64,000 nt of DNA from Chromatiaceae bacterium (GTDB taxonomy: Bacteria; Pseudomonadota; Gammaproteobacteria; Chromatiales; Chromatiaceae), in contig JACKMP010000002.1 of NCBI GenBank assembly GCA_024235315.1, positions 1 to 64,000 of the forward strand. The letters run 5' to 3'. Below are positions 54,351 to 63,707 of the stretch, piece by piece; the stretch's first letter is position 1, and the number at the start of each line of letters is the position of its first letter. The position numbers were made by a program, and so were the translations under genes. The notes beneath the pieces were generated by a model. That model made no database searches, had not been told where the DNA came from, and was given only the letters and a program-made list of their open reading frames with translations.

Positions 54351-54625
54351 CTTAGATTGCTCCTGATTCTTGGTGAGTTGACGTCCGGGGTCACCGAACG
54401 TCCTGGCCCGACGCATTCAGCGCGACGGCGGAAACATGACACGACAGGCCATCTGTCGTGCTGCAGTCGCCTGAAACGGAATTGCGGAGGGGTACTGGGA
54501 GTCGTGCTCAGTCGTGCAGCCAAGTGGCGAACCGGAGGTTCAGCGACTTCGACGTTGATTGTGTCAGGACCCAACACGTCTCAGCTCCACAGAGGTCATC
54601 AAACGGCTATTGCCGTACTGACGAC

Positions 54626-54667
54626 ATAATAGCCCGGCATAAGGTGGGCCTATCTGACCTATATCAG
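54626..54667 (-). promoter_or_regulatory. Candidate hyn promoter with FNR/Crp-type site near -42
   Basis: On the minus strand the 14-bp inverted repeat CTGATATAGGTCAG (54654-54667) matches seven of the ten defined bases of the FNR site TTGAT-N4-ATCAA. A -10-like TATTAT is at 54626-54631 with a poor -35 (GATAGG) overlapping the repeat. Centre-to-start distance near 42 bases is the class II activator position. Confidence 0.5.
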
Positions 54668-54724
54668 TCTTGGCTTACATTGATTGGCTGCACACGGGCC
54701 TGTTCGGGAACCCGTTGCTCTTTA

Positions 54725-54740
54725 TGACAAACTGCTGTCA
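54725..54740. promoter_or_regulatory. Inverted repeat TGACA-N6-TGTCA
   Basis: Perfect 5-6-5 palindrome about 60 bases upstream of the FNR-like site and about 130 bases downstream of the DsrC-like gene. It may bind a second regulator. Confidence 0.3.
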
Positions 54741-54870
54741 CGCAGTCATGGGCCATTGCGGCACAGACCACGCTGCACAAGGACCCCGGGGAGCCCTTGC
54801 ACATCGCATCCAGAACATCACACCGGCCCGAAGCCCACCCCTGGGGCAGACCTGGAGACCTGACGACCCT

Positions 54871-55260
54871 TCAGCCGCAGCTTCTGCCTACCGGAGCAGG
54901 CAGCCCCGCATAGCGGCAGGCAGTCTTTGCACCGCCCGGAAACAGTTCCTTGATAAAGCGACGCGTCCAGCGACAGTCGTTCTGATCCTTGCACAGATTG
55001 CGCGCCAGCACCGGCAGTTCGGGCGCAATCCGGTATTCCGAATAGAAACGGTTTAAAAAATCGATCAACAGCCAGTGGTCGTCCACCAGTTCCAACCCGT
55101 CGACCTCGGCCATACGCTCGGCGACGCCCTTTGACCAGTCCGCCGGGTCTACCAGGTAGCCCTCAAGATCCAACTGGACGAAGCGTCCATCGACCTCCAG
55201 CACCGCGTGATTCCGGGCATTCAGGGTGGCATCCCGACCCGTTGCTTCTTCCATCCTCAT
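54871..55260 (-). CDS. DsrC/TusE-family sulfur carrier protein
   Basis: Small cytoplasmic sulfur-transfer protein, 129 residues (an ATG two codons later is also possible). The family core is clear: DLEGYLVDPADW, GLELVDDHWLLIDFLNRFY, RIAPELPVL, then ELFPGGAKTACRYAGLP near the end. It has both C-terminal cysteines, in ACRYAG and in GRSCG, so it resembles DsrC rather than TusE, but 12 residues lie between them, two more than in DsrC. Two further cysteines (NLCKDQNDC) are extra. It lies upstream of the hydrogenase operon whose Isp2 resembles DsrK. Confidence 0.88.
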   Translation of the reverse strand: MRMEEATGRDATLNARNHAVLEVDGRFVQLDLEGYLVDPADWSKGVAERMAEVDGLELVDDHWLLIDFLNRFYSEYRIAPELPVLARNLCKDQNDCRWTRRFIKELFPGGAKTACRYAGLPAPVGRSCG

Positions 55261-55503
55261 CGTGCACCCCCGCTTCTTCGAGCAGTAAGTTGAAAATTCG
55301 GTGTCTCCTATGACTTATAAAGTTAGCAGCGGGCGTTGCGATCAGGGGCGGGAACCCGGGCAGACCATCTCCATTTACTTGATCCAGGACCAATAAACAC
55401 GATTTAGTGGTCTTGAAGAATTGTTATTATTTAATATATTTAAACACTTATCGAATTCGATCTGCGGGCGACGTGGCGCCGACACCTTCCGTCTGCCAAA
55501 CCC
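55261..55503. other. AT-rich intergenic region upstream of the DsrC-like gene
   Basis: About 240 bases; the part 55400-55450 is strikingly AT-rich with runs around TTTAATATATTTAAA, unlike its GC-rich neighbours. A TATAAG (minus strand, 55315-55320) could be a -10 for the DsrC-like gene, with no good -35. Confidence 0.4.
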
Positions 55504-55941
55504 TCAGGCCGCCCCGTCCGGGGGGTTGTTGGCAACCTTCAGCGCTGCCAGACCATCGCCGATATCCTCTTCCGGCGTCACCAGGATCGAAGGTATCCGA
55601 GCCACCTCGAGTTGCAGGGTCAGGCGGCGGTCGTCCGCATCCCTGTGTTCGATCAACCAGACGCCGGGCAGTGCGGTCTCCTCGATCAGAGTGGGGCCGA
55701 AGGCGTTAAGGGTTGCACTCACCTCACCGTGACCAAGCTGTGCACGCAGATCCTCCTCGTCCTGACGACTGAAGGGCATTGCCCCCAGGTCGACGACCGT
55801 GGACTCCCCCGTCGCCAGCAGGTCCTCAAGGGCCTGCTCGAGCTGACGCAGCAGCGGCCCGAGGTTTTCAGTCCTGAGCCTGCCCTCGATCTCGCCCGCA
55901 ACCACTACCGGAATCGAATCCAACCCGCTCATTTTGCTCAC
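55504..55941 (-). CDS. HupH/HyaF-type hydrogenase accessory protein, C-terminal domain only
   Basis: Protein of 145 residues matching the C-terminal domain of HupH/HyaF: MPFSRQDEEDLRAQLGHGEVSATL, then LIEETALPGVWLIEHRD. Full HupH/HyaF proteins have about 280 residues, so the N-terminal domain is missing or encoded elsewhere. They help mature the small subunit Fe-S clusters or protect the enzyme in oxygen. It is placed between the maturation protease and the DsrC-like gene on the same strand. Confidence 0.83.
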   Translation of the reverse strand: MSKMSGLDSIPVVVAGEIEGRLRTENLGPLLRQLEQALEDLLATGESTVVDLGAMPFSRQDEEDLRAQLGHGEVSATLNAFGPTLIEETALPGVWLIEHRDADDRRLTLQLEVARIPSILVTPEEDIGDGLAALKVANNPPDGAA

Positions 55942-56032
55942 CTTGCCTGTTGTACGCGGGGCACGGCATGCGCCGTACCCGTCCCTGCCGCATGACCTGA
56001 GTCAACGGCCCAAAGAATATATTAGGCGATAA

Positions 56033-56500
56033 TTAATGACGCCAGCGAGCCGCCAGTGCCAGCGCCATGGCGGCCGCCGGCGCGATCTGGTGCGCCACAG
56101 GGGCGCTGGGGTAGTCGCCCCAGCCGAGCGATTCGGGCTCCACCCCGATGAGTGCACGGTGCTCGGGGAAAGTCCCGGAAAGACGGGAGATATCGAAAAG
56201 ATCCATCAGCCCGACCTCGTGGACACTGGCCCGGTTGCCGGTCAGGTAACGATCCATCTCGTCGCCCTCGAGGCAGCGCATGGTCCCCGCGGCTTGGCCA
56301 AACCTTGCCGCATCGACGACAATGAGATTGTCGTGTTCGGCGATGGGTTCAGCGAGGGTGAAGCTGAGCGTGCCACCGTCGAGGAAGGTGACACCCCGGG
56401 TGTCGGCATGGTGCTGTTCCAGGTATCGCACCACGTGAACGCCGACCCCCTCGTCGGTGAGCAGATTGTTGCCGATGCCGAGTATGAGGGTGGTGCGCAT
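56033..56500 (-). CDS. hynD: Hydrogenase maturation endopeptidase (HyaD/HupD type)
   Basis: Nickel-dependent protease that trims the C-terminal tail of the large subunit after NiFe insertion. It has 155 residues, normal length. LILGIGNNLLTDEGVGVHVV has the first metal Glu (E17); the Asp in LIVVDAARFG and His in SVHEVGLMDLF complete the site. It starts 53 bases from the divergent hypC. Confidence 0.93.
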   Translation of the reverse strand: MRTTLILGIGNNLLTDEGVGVHVVRYLEQHHADTRGVTFLDGGTLSFTLAEPIAEHDNLIVVDAARFGQAAGTMRCLEGDEMDRYLTGNRASVHEVGLMDLFDISRLSGTFPEHRALIGVEPESLGWGDYPSAPVAHQIAPAAAMALALAARWRH

Positions 56501-56553
56501 GGGTATCGTTTGTGGCCTGTCCGGGAGAATTCGAGAGGTTAAAATAGCAGATC

Positions 56554-56793
56554 ATGTGCCTTGGCATTCCGATGCAAATCAAACAGATCGACGGCTTCAA
56601 CGCACGCTGCGAGGCCAAGGGAGTGGAGCGCGACGTGAGCCTGTTCATGCTGCAGCACGAACCGCTCGAGGATGGTGATTACGTCATCGTCCATGTCGGC
56701 TATGCGATCCAGAAGGTCAGCCCCGAGGAGGCCGCGACGGCCTGGGAAATCTACGACGAGATGCTCGCCCTGGAGAGCAGCAGGCCTGCCTGA
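56554..56793 (+). CDS. hypC: Hydrogenase assembly chaperone HypC
   Basis: Chaperone for NiFe(CN)2CO cofactor delivery to the large subunit. It has 79 residues and begins with the invariant MCLGIPMQ (Cys2 binds the iron). DGDYVIVHVGYAIQKV and the helical end are typical. It is separated from hypABDEF, which are not in the window, and is transcribed divergently from the maturation protease. Confidence 0.93.
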   Translation: MCLGIPMQIKQIDGFNARCEAKGVERDVSLFMLQHEPLEDGDYVIVHVGYAIQKVSPEEAATAWEIYDEMLALESSRPA

Positions 56794-56863
56794 CCAGCCC
56801 GCCGCCGCCGATTTCTGCGCCCTTGTATCCCTTATGATCCGGTGCCGTATCGGGCCAGGGTGC

Positions 56864-58636
56864 TCATGCGCGGTAGGATCTTTCCACTGTGTCGCGAGTC
56901 AGAATGCCGTAGATGCGGTAGATGCCCGGGGCAGTCATACGCCGCACCAGCAGGGCCTCGGCACTGCCCTTCTCGAACGCCATCCATGCCTCCTGAAGAT
57001 TTGCCTGCAGGTCGATCGCCTCGATGTCATAGCGTTCTGCCGGAATCGACAGCAGATCGATGTCTTCCTCACCTTTCTCCCGAGCGTCAATACCCGGTGT
57101 TTCGATGAATTTGGCCAGTTCCACGGCGGGCATCAGTACCGACTGTGAACGTTCCGCGTCGATCAGCAGGTACGCGGGGGCCTGGTCCAGGATGTCTCTG
57201 GCCATTTCCCGTGAGACATGTTGATGCACGCGGGAAAAACTGCGATTCATCACGCCGGCCACACCAATCCGTCGCAGCGCCTGGAACACAGGGCTGGCGG
57301 TATAGTCCAGACCGTTGGCCTGCAACATGGTCACGAACAGCGAGTCTTTGCCGAACAGCTCCTTCGACGTAATTCCGGCGGCCACCACCGCCAGCATTCC
57401 GGGGAGGATGATCTCTGGATTGTCGGTCAATTCGAGCATCGCAGTCAGCGCGGCGAGTGGCGCCTGCAGGCTGCCTGACATCATTGCGCCCATACCGAGC
57501 AAGGCAAAGAAGCCGACATGACCTTCGAGGCCGAAAGGCGTCATTGCGGCGAGTTCGGCGACCAGGGCACCGAGCATCGTACCGATGAACAGCGCCGGAC
57601 CGATCACGCCACCGGGCACCCCAAGACCGATGCACAGGGATGTCGCAATCAACTTGCCGGTCATCAGCAGCGCCAGCATGGCGATCGCATAACTGCCGCG
57701 GGTCGCCAAGTCGACCGAATCGTAACCGATACCCATTACCTCCGGGATATGCCAACCGATGGCGCCAACCAGTAGTCCCGCCAGCGGCATTCGCCACCAG
57801 ATGGGCAGGTCACGGCTGTGGTGCGCGACGAGTTTGACCGCCTGGATGAACAGCGCGGATGCCACACCGGCGGTAATACCCAGCACCAGGACGATCGCCA
57901 ACTCGTGCAGCGGCCCCATGTGCATATCCGGCCAGGCGAATGCCGACTGGCTGCCCAGCACCACACGCGACAGCGTGGTTGCGCTGACGGCGGCGAGTAT
58001 CACCGGAATAAAGCTGGCGACGCTGTACTCCATCATCACAACCTCGAGAGCGAACACCACGCCGGCCAGCGGGGTATTGAACGAGGCCGCAATCCCTGCA
58101 GCCGTCCCGCAGCCGACCAGTGCCCGCACCACGTTGTGCGGTAGCGACAGATGCTGCCCGAGCAGACTGCCGGATGCAGCACCGAGGAAGATATGCGGTC
58201 CTTCACGACCGACCGAATGTCCCCCGATGATCGCCAGCGCTGCACCGAAGAACTGCAACAGGAAGGCACGCCAGGTACATTCACCCTGGTGATAAGCCAT
58301 GCGTTCCATCACCCGGGCAACGCCGAGCATGTGCACACCTTTGGCAAACCATCGGAATAATGCGGCGAGAAGCAACGCGGCCAGCACGGGCAGCAACACG
58401 CGCGCCCAGCCGGGAAGCGCCTCGAAGTTTTCCGGACCATCCCCGGGCAGAATGCCGTCCTGTGCGCCTTCGACAAACAGACGGAACAACACGATGACGC
58501 CACCGGCGAGCAGACCGGTCAGCAGTCCGAGTGTCGCCAAAGGCAACAAGGCATCCGGTCGCGCCAAGCGGATCCGCGACTCATCGAGCCACGCAGACCA
58601 GGCCTCGCGGATCTCCTTCAACACCCCTGCACCCAT
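56864..58636 (-). CDS. ClC-family chloride channel/antiporter with C-terminal CBS-like region
   Basis: Membrane chloride channel or Cl-/H+ antiporter, 590 residues from the ATG at 58636 (the frame extends into the neighbouring gene but homology starts later). About 10-12 helices; the selectivity signature GREGPHIF (equivalent to GxEGP, with the gating Glu), then GIGLGVPGGVIGPALFIGT. The C-terminal 130 residues look like a CBS pair (FSRVHQHVSREMARDIL ... YLLIDAERSQSVLMPAVELAKFI). No link to the hydrogenase genes is evident. Confidence 0.92.
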   Translation of the reverse strand: MGAGVLKEIREAWSAWLDESRIRLARPDALLPLATLGLLTGLLAGGVIVLFRLFVEGAQDGILPGDGPENFEALPGWARVLLPVLAALLLAALFRWFAKGVHMLGVARVMERMAYHQGECTWRAFLLQFFGAALAIIGGHSVGREGPHIFLGAASGSLLGQHLSLPHNVVRALVGCGTAAGIAASFNTPLAGVVFALEVVMMEYSVASFIPVILAAVSATTLSRVVLGSQSAFAWPDMHMGPLHELAIVLVLGITAGVASALFIQAVKLVAHHSRDLPIWWRMPLAGLLVGAIGWHIPEVMGIGYDSVDLATRGSYAIAMLALLMTGKLIATSLCIGLGVPGGVIGPALFIGTMLGALVAELAAMTPFGLEGHVGFFALLGMGAMMSGSLQAPLAALTAMLELTDNPEIILPGMLAVVAAGITSKELFGKDSLFVTMLQANGLDYTASPVFQALRRIGVAGVMNRSFSRVHQHVSREMARDILDQAPAYLLIDAERSQSVLMPAVELAKFIETPGIDAREKGEEDIDLLSIPAERYDIEAIDLQANLQEAWMAFEKGSAEALLVRRMTAPGIYRIYGILTRDTVERSYRA

Positions 58637-58721
58637 GACCCCGCTACCTGTTGCGCCTGCGCTGGCATTCCATGAAAGGTCGACTTTAACTGGAACTGGT
58701 GCAAATCCAGGCTTCGCCTCT

Positions 58722-61700
58722 TCAAGCTGGGCCACGCTGAAGTTCGGTGCCAGGCGGCAGCAACTCTCCGACACCGGCCACGATCAACGAGAGTATCGCG
58801 AAATCGAAGACATTGCCGGCCTTGAACTCCGCAATGATCTGTTCGTGGCGATCCAACATCGGCCGACTCCGACGCACCCAATGCTCGAGGATACCGCGTG
58901 GGCTGCGCTCCTTCTGCCGCGAACGCAGGATCTCGGCGGTGAGGTCGCGACGGTGGCGGTTGAGCGCCGCCTGCAGCTTGGTGCGCGCCAACAGATGCCA
59001 GTGCGTCTGCACTGACAGTGCCGCAATCTGGCGCCGGATCCAGTCCAGGTCGAGATTGTGGTTCAAGGCCGAATACACCCAGGCGGTCGACACGGCATCC
59101 AGACCGGTCGAGTGCGCCACTTCAACGATGTCGAGAGCCGCCGACATCGGCACCAGACCGGCGACCCTCTGCGCCAGGTCCCGTGGCACACCGCCGCCGG
59201 TCAGATGGCGCACCCTGCGCTCGAACTCCGCCTTGTCCTGTGCGGCCAACGGCCGTGGCATCGCCTCCCACAACTCAGTCACACCCGCGTGAAAGCGCGT
59301 CTTCAGCACCCCCATGTCGAGACAGTCCTTGTAGTTGCGCAGCACCGAGGTCAATGCCTGCTCCAGGAACTCGGCGACACTGGCGAACATCTCCAGCTGC
59401 AACGCGGCCGGGACCTTGTTGTCCAGCGCCGCGATCTGGCGCCACACACTGTCGGTCTCAAAAATCGCGCTTGCCACAAGATAGCCACGCGCCACACCCG
59501 CGATATCCGAGCCCACCTCTTCGCGCACCCGGAACCCGATCCCGGGACCGACATGATTGGCGATTTCTCCGCCGATCAGCGTGGCGATGATCTCGCGCCG
59601 CAGACGGTGTCGAGCGATCTCGTCCGCATAGCGCTCACCCAGCCTCTCGGGAAAATACGCAATCAGACGATCGAGCACGAAGGGGTCATCAGGGATATCC
59701 GATGCAACGATCGATTCAAAATAGCTCATCTTGCTGTAGGCGAGCAGCACGGCGACTTCGGGCTTGCTGAGGCCCTGCCCCAACGCCAGCCGTTCGGTCA
59801 GTGCCTTTTTGTCCGGGAGTCCCTCCAGCCTGCGGTTGAGGCGGCCGCTCTGTTCCAGCAGATCCATGAAGCGCGCCTGTTCGTACAGCCGCTGTGCTCC
59901 GCCTGTGGTCACCAGGCTGATCGCCAGGGTCTGCGCATAATTGTCGCCCAGTACCAGTCGGGCCACATCGTCGGTCATGTCGGACAGCAGCAGATTGCGC
60001 TGCTTGGTCGTCAGGTCGCCGCCGGCAACCAGCTTGTCGAGAAGTATCTTGATGTTGACCTCGTGATCCGAACAATCCACACCGGCAGAGTTGTCGATCG
60101 CATCGGTGTAGATGTGCCCGCCACGCAGCGCAAACTCGACACGGGCGAGTTGGGTGAACCCGAGGTTGCCACCCTCGCCGACGACGCGGCAACGCAGTTC
60201 CGTGGCGTCCACGCGAAGGCCGTCGTTGGCCTTGTCGCGCGCCTGCTCGTGTGTCTCCGTCGACGCCTTCACATAGGTGCCGATGCCGCCATTCCATAAC
60301 AGATCGACAGGTGCGGTCAGCATTGCTCGAATCATGTCATTCGGCGCCACACGATCGGACTTCAGTCCAAGCATCGCCTTGACCTCGGGACTCACATCAA
60401 TCGACTTGGCCTCGCGGGCATAGACGCCGCCGCCGGGCGAGATCAGGCGCGAGTCGTAGTCGGACCAGGAGGAACGCGGCAGGCCGAACAATCTCGCCCG
60501 CTCCTCGAACGAGGTCGCGGCATCCGGTGTGGGATCAAGAAAGATATGCTGATGGTTGAAAGCACCGAGCAGACGGATGCCCGACGACAACAACATCCCA
60601 TTGCCGAACACGTCACCGGCCATATCGCCGATGCCCATGACCGCAAACTCGGTGGACTGGGTATCGATGCCGAGTTCACGAAAATGCCGCTTGACCGATT
60701 CCCAGGCACCGCGCGCGGTGATCCCCATCGCCTTGTGGTCGTACCCCGCCGAGCCGCCTGAGGCGAACGCGTCACCGAGCCAGAATCCATATTCGACAGA
60801 CACCTGGTTGGCGATGTCGGAGAAGGTCGCCGTTCCCTTGTCAGCCGCAATCACCAGGTAGGGATCGTCTGCATCGTGCCGGACCACACCCGGCGGCGGC
60901 ACCACTGAGCTACCGTCCAGGTTATCGGTAAGATCGAGCATGCCCCGCAGCAGCGTCTTGTAGCAGGCAATGCCCTTCTCCATCCGCTGTTCCCGGTTGT
61001 CGGCATTGGCGGCCTTTCTGACCACGAAGCCGCCCTTGGAGCCAACCGGCACGATGACGGTGTTCTTTATCATCTGCGCCTTCATGAGCCCCAACACCTC
61101 GGTACGGTAGTCCTCCATGCGGTCGGACCAGCGCAGACCACCGCGGGCCACTCGTCCACCACGCAGATGCACGCCCTCCATCTGCGCGGAAAACACGAAA
61201 ATTTCGAACATCGGCCGTGGCAACGGCATACCGTCGACCTGACTCGGATCGATCTTGAACGACAGATAGCTGCGCGGTATGCCGTCCACCTCTTCCCGGT
61301 AGAAGTTCGTGCGCAGCGTGGACCGGATCAGGTTGAGGAAAAGCCGCAGGATACGGTCTTCATCCAGGCTCGACACCCCCTCGAGCAGCGACTCGAACTC
61401 GGCATTGGACCGCTCCACGGCATCACCGGCCGGATCTTCGCCGGGGCGGAAGCGCAGCCGAAACAGCCGATGCAGGACACGGACCACCTGCGGGTGGCGG
61501 TTAAGCACCCCAATGACATAGGCCTGTGTATAGGGGGCCTTGATCTGGTGAAGGTAGCGGCTGTAGGCCCGGAACAGCATGGCCTCCTTCCACGCCAATT
61601 CGGCGCGCAGCACAAGACCGTTGAATCCGTCGTCGTCGATCTCCCCGTCCCAGGCCCTGACAAAGGTGTCGACAAACAGCTGCCGGGTCGCAGCAGTGAC

Positions 61701-63572
61701 CTCACCGGCGCCGGCGGAGCGCCGTGTCGCGAAATCGTGGATCCACACCTCCCCTGCCGCGTGTCGGATCCGATATGGGCGTTCGCCGAACACGCTCAAC
61801 CCCATGTGTTCCAGCACCGGGATAACCTGCGACAGCGAAACTGCCTGCCCCGGCGAATAGAGACGCACGTGGATGTGTTCAGTCCTTTCGATCATCGGAT
61901 GATAAAGGTGAACGACCAGATCCCCGTGCTCGCGTGCGTGCTCGATGCGCTGGATGTCCCCGACGGCGATTCGTGGGTGGTAGTCCTCGCGGTAGCCACC
62001 GGGAAAAGCCGCTGCGTATTCGTGCAGATAGCGTGCCGCCAGGGCCTCTTCCACTTGGCTGAACAATGCGGTGCGCAGACCGTCCTGCCAGGTGACCGAG
62101 GCCTCCACGACGCGGCTCTCGAGTTCCTCGAGCTCGTAAACGGGCGCTGAGCCCGTTGGGATGCGCACCACGAAATGGATCCTCGCCAGGATGGACTCCG
62201 AGAACTGTGTCTCGAACACGACATCGGTACCGCCCAACGCCTCGACCAGGATTGCCTGGATGGCAATGCGCACCTCGCGGCTGTAGCGTTCGCGCGGCAG
62301 GTACACGAGGCAGGTGAAGAAACGGCGGAACGGGTCCGGCACGACGAACAGGCGGGTACGCTGGCGTTCCTGCAGACCGAGCACGCCCAGGGTGGTCGAC
62401 AACAGGTCGTCGACCCCGATCTGGAACAGGGTATCGCGCGGGAAATTGTCCAGTATGTTTGCGACGACACGACCGGAGTGGCTGTTCGGCGACAGCTGGG
62501 CGCGCGCAAATACCGCCTCGATCTTCCGCCGCAGCAGCGGGATCTGGCGCGGCGGCATGCTGTATGCGCCGGAAGCAAACAGACCGATCAGGCAATGCAG
62601 CCCGACGACCACACCCTCCCCATCGCGCCGTTTGATCGCTACACAATCCAGGTATGCCGGCCTATGGACGCTCGAGCGTGCATTGGCCTTGGTAATCAGC
62701 AGATCGAAACTGAAGCCCGGCAGATCGACCCCGACGCCAGACACCCAGCTCTCGGCGCGTTCGCGCGCCTCCGAACCACCACGCAGCACGCCCAGCCCCG
62801 AACCCTCGACGAAATGCAGCGCTGCACCGTCCACCCCATCCAGTTCGAACTGGCAGGACGCGATAAACAGGAAATGATCGTTGATCATCCAATTGAGAAA
62901 GGCGCGCGCCTCGGCAGTATCCGGGCAGCTGTCGTCAGGCGTGCCGCGTGTACCAAGTTCCTGCTCGATCTTCTCCGCCAGCAGCTTCATCTTCAACCAG
63001 TCCGAGGTCGCCATCGATACGTCGCCGATGACGCCAGTCACCAACTGCTGCAGTTCTGGCAGGGCCTCATGCGGCTGGCGCTCGACGTGCAGCTGGATGA
63101 CGGCCTCGAACGAACTGAGTTCGACGGCCGACTTGGCTTCCTGCAGCGCCTTCAACCTTCCGTTGCTGTCACGCGAGACTCCAAACACGGGGTGGATGGT
63201 GAGCTTGATCGCAAGCCCGCGCTGATTCAGCGCCGCAGAGATGGAATCCACCAGAAACGGCATATCCTGCGCAACCACCTCGACAATCGTGTCGCGACTG
63301 CGCCAGCCATGCTCCTCCTGATCCGGGTTGTAGACGCGGACCTTCGCCTCACCCGGACGCCGCTCGCGCATCAGCCTCCAGTGTGCGATCAGCGCACCGA
63401 CCAGATCCTGTGGGTCGTGTTCCTCGAGATCCGCTGGCGAGATATGACGATAGTAGGCATCCAGCAACTGCTCGACCTGCGCAGCGTCGAACCTGCCGGC
63501 ACCGTCGGGTGGATTGGCCGCCAGCAGCTTGCCCAGTTTCGTGATCAGCCGGTCACCCTTATGTTTCGACAT
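58722..63572 (-). CDS. NAD-specific glutamate dehydrogenase, large (about 180 kDa) class
   Basis: Oxidises glutamate to 2-oxoglutarate with NAD; the large class is found in proteobacteria and actinobacteria. It has 1616 residues, the expected length. The long N-terminal region contains ACT-like domains; the catalytic domain is in the middle, with GGLRWSDRMEDYRTEVLGLMKAQ, KNTVIVPVGSKGGFV and, for the dinucleotide fold, FAVMGIGDMAGDVFGNGML. The C-terminal region is helical and family-specific. Monocistronic. Confidence 0.96.
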   Translation of the reverse strand: MSKHKGDRLITKLGKLLAANPPDGAGRFDAAQVEQLLDAYYRHISPADLEEHDPQDLVGALIAHWRLMRERRPGEAKVRVYNPDQEEHGWRSRDTIVEVVAQDMPFLVDSISAALNQRGLAIKLTIHPVFGVSRDSNGRLKALQEAKSAVELSSFEAVIQLHVERQPHEALPELQQLVTGVIGDVSMATSDWLKMKLLAEKIEQELGTRGTPDDSCPDTAEARAFLNWMINDHFLFIASCQFELDGVDGAALHFVEGSGLGVLRGGSEARERAESWVSGVGVDLPGFSFDLLITKANARSSVHRPAYLDCVAIKRRDGEGVVVGLHCLIGLFASGAYSMPPRQIPLLRRKIEAVFARAQLSPNSHSGRVVANILDNFPRDTLFQIGVDDLLSTTLGVLGLQERQRTRLFVVPDPFRRFFTCLVYLPRERYSREVRIAIQAILVEALGGTDVVFETQFSESILARIHFVVRIPTGSAPVYELEELESRVVEASVTWQDGLRTALFSQVEEALAARYLHEYAAAFPGGYREDYHPRIAVGDIQRIEHAREHGDLVVHLYHPMIERTEHIHVRLYSPGQAVSLSQVIPVLEHMGLSVFGERPYRIRHAAGEVWIHDFATRRSAGAGEVTAATRQLFVDTFVRAWDGEIDDDGFNGLVLRAELAWKEAMLFRAYSRYLHQIKAPYTQAYVIGVLNRHPQVVRVLHRLFRLRFRPGEDPAGDAVERSNAEFESLLEGVSSLDEDRILRLFLNLIRSTLRTNFYREEVDGIPRSYLSFKIDPSQVDGMPLPRPMFEIFVFSAQMEGVHLRGGRVARGGLRWSDRMEDYRTEVLGLMKAQMIKNTVIVPVGSKGGFVVRKAANADNREQRMEKGIACYKTLLRGMLDLTDNLDGSSVVPPPGVVRHDADDPYLVIAADKGTATFSDIANQVSVEYGFWLGDAFASGGSAGYDHKAMGITARGAWESVKRHFRELGIDTQSTEFAVMGIGDMAGDVFGNGMLLSSGIRLLGAFNHQHIFLDPTPDAATSFEERARLFGLPRSSWSDYDSRLISPGGGVYAREAKSIDVSPEVKAMLGLKSDRVAPNDMIRAMLTAPVDLLWNGGIGTYVKASTETHEQARDKANDGLRVDATELRCRVVGEGGNLGFTQLARVEFALRGGHIYTDAIDNSAGVDCSDHEVNIKILLDKLVAGGDLTTKQRNLLLSDMTDDVARLVLGDNYAQTLAISLVTTGGAQRLYEQARFMDLLEQSGRLNRRLEGLPDKKALTERLALGQGLSKPEVAVLLAYSKMSYFESIVASDIPDDPFVLDRLIAYFPERLGERYADEIARHRLRREIIATLIGGEIANHVGPGIGFRVREEVGSDIAGVARGYLVASAIFETDSVWRQIAALDNKVPAALQLEMFASVAEFLEQALTSVLRNYKDCLDMGVLKTRFHAGVTELWEAMPRPLAAQDKAEFERRVRHLTGGGVPRDLAQRVAGLVPMSAALDIVEVAHSTGLDAVSTAWVYSALNHNLDLDWIRRQIAALSVQTHWHLLARTKLQAALNRHRRDLTAEILRSRQKERSPRGILEHWVRRSRPMLDRHEQIIAEFKAGNVFDFAILSLIVAGVGELLPPGTELQRGPA

Positions 63573-63707
63573 CTTGCCCTCAAATGCATGTCACTGCCCT
63601 TGACGACACAGGTCGTACGGCACATGGAGTGCATTGGTTTTCTCTGGTATCGGTAAGGGTAGTAAAGACTGCACGTCACAGCAGGCATTGCGCCGCCGGC
63701 AGGCGGA

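Larger units (their letters stand above)
54351..54870. other. Intergenic regulatory region of the hydrogenase operon
   Basis: About 520 bases between hynS and the DsrC-like gene on the same strand. It contains the hyn promoter with an FNR-like site (54626-54667) and a further inverted repeat (54725-54740). The hydrogenase leader would be about 270 bases, unusually long, so another promoter nearer hynS or regulation in the leader is possible. No gene was convincing. Confidence 0.5.

Noticed and set aside
61167..63656. Long plus-strand frames opposite the glutamate dehydrogenase
   Set aside because: Shadows of a full-length 1616-residue enzyme; no domain or initiation signal of their own.
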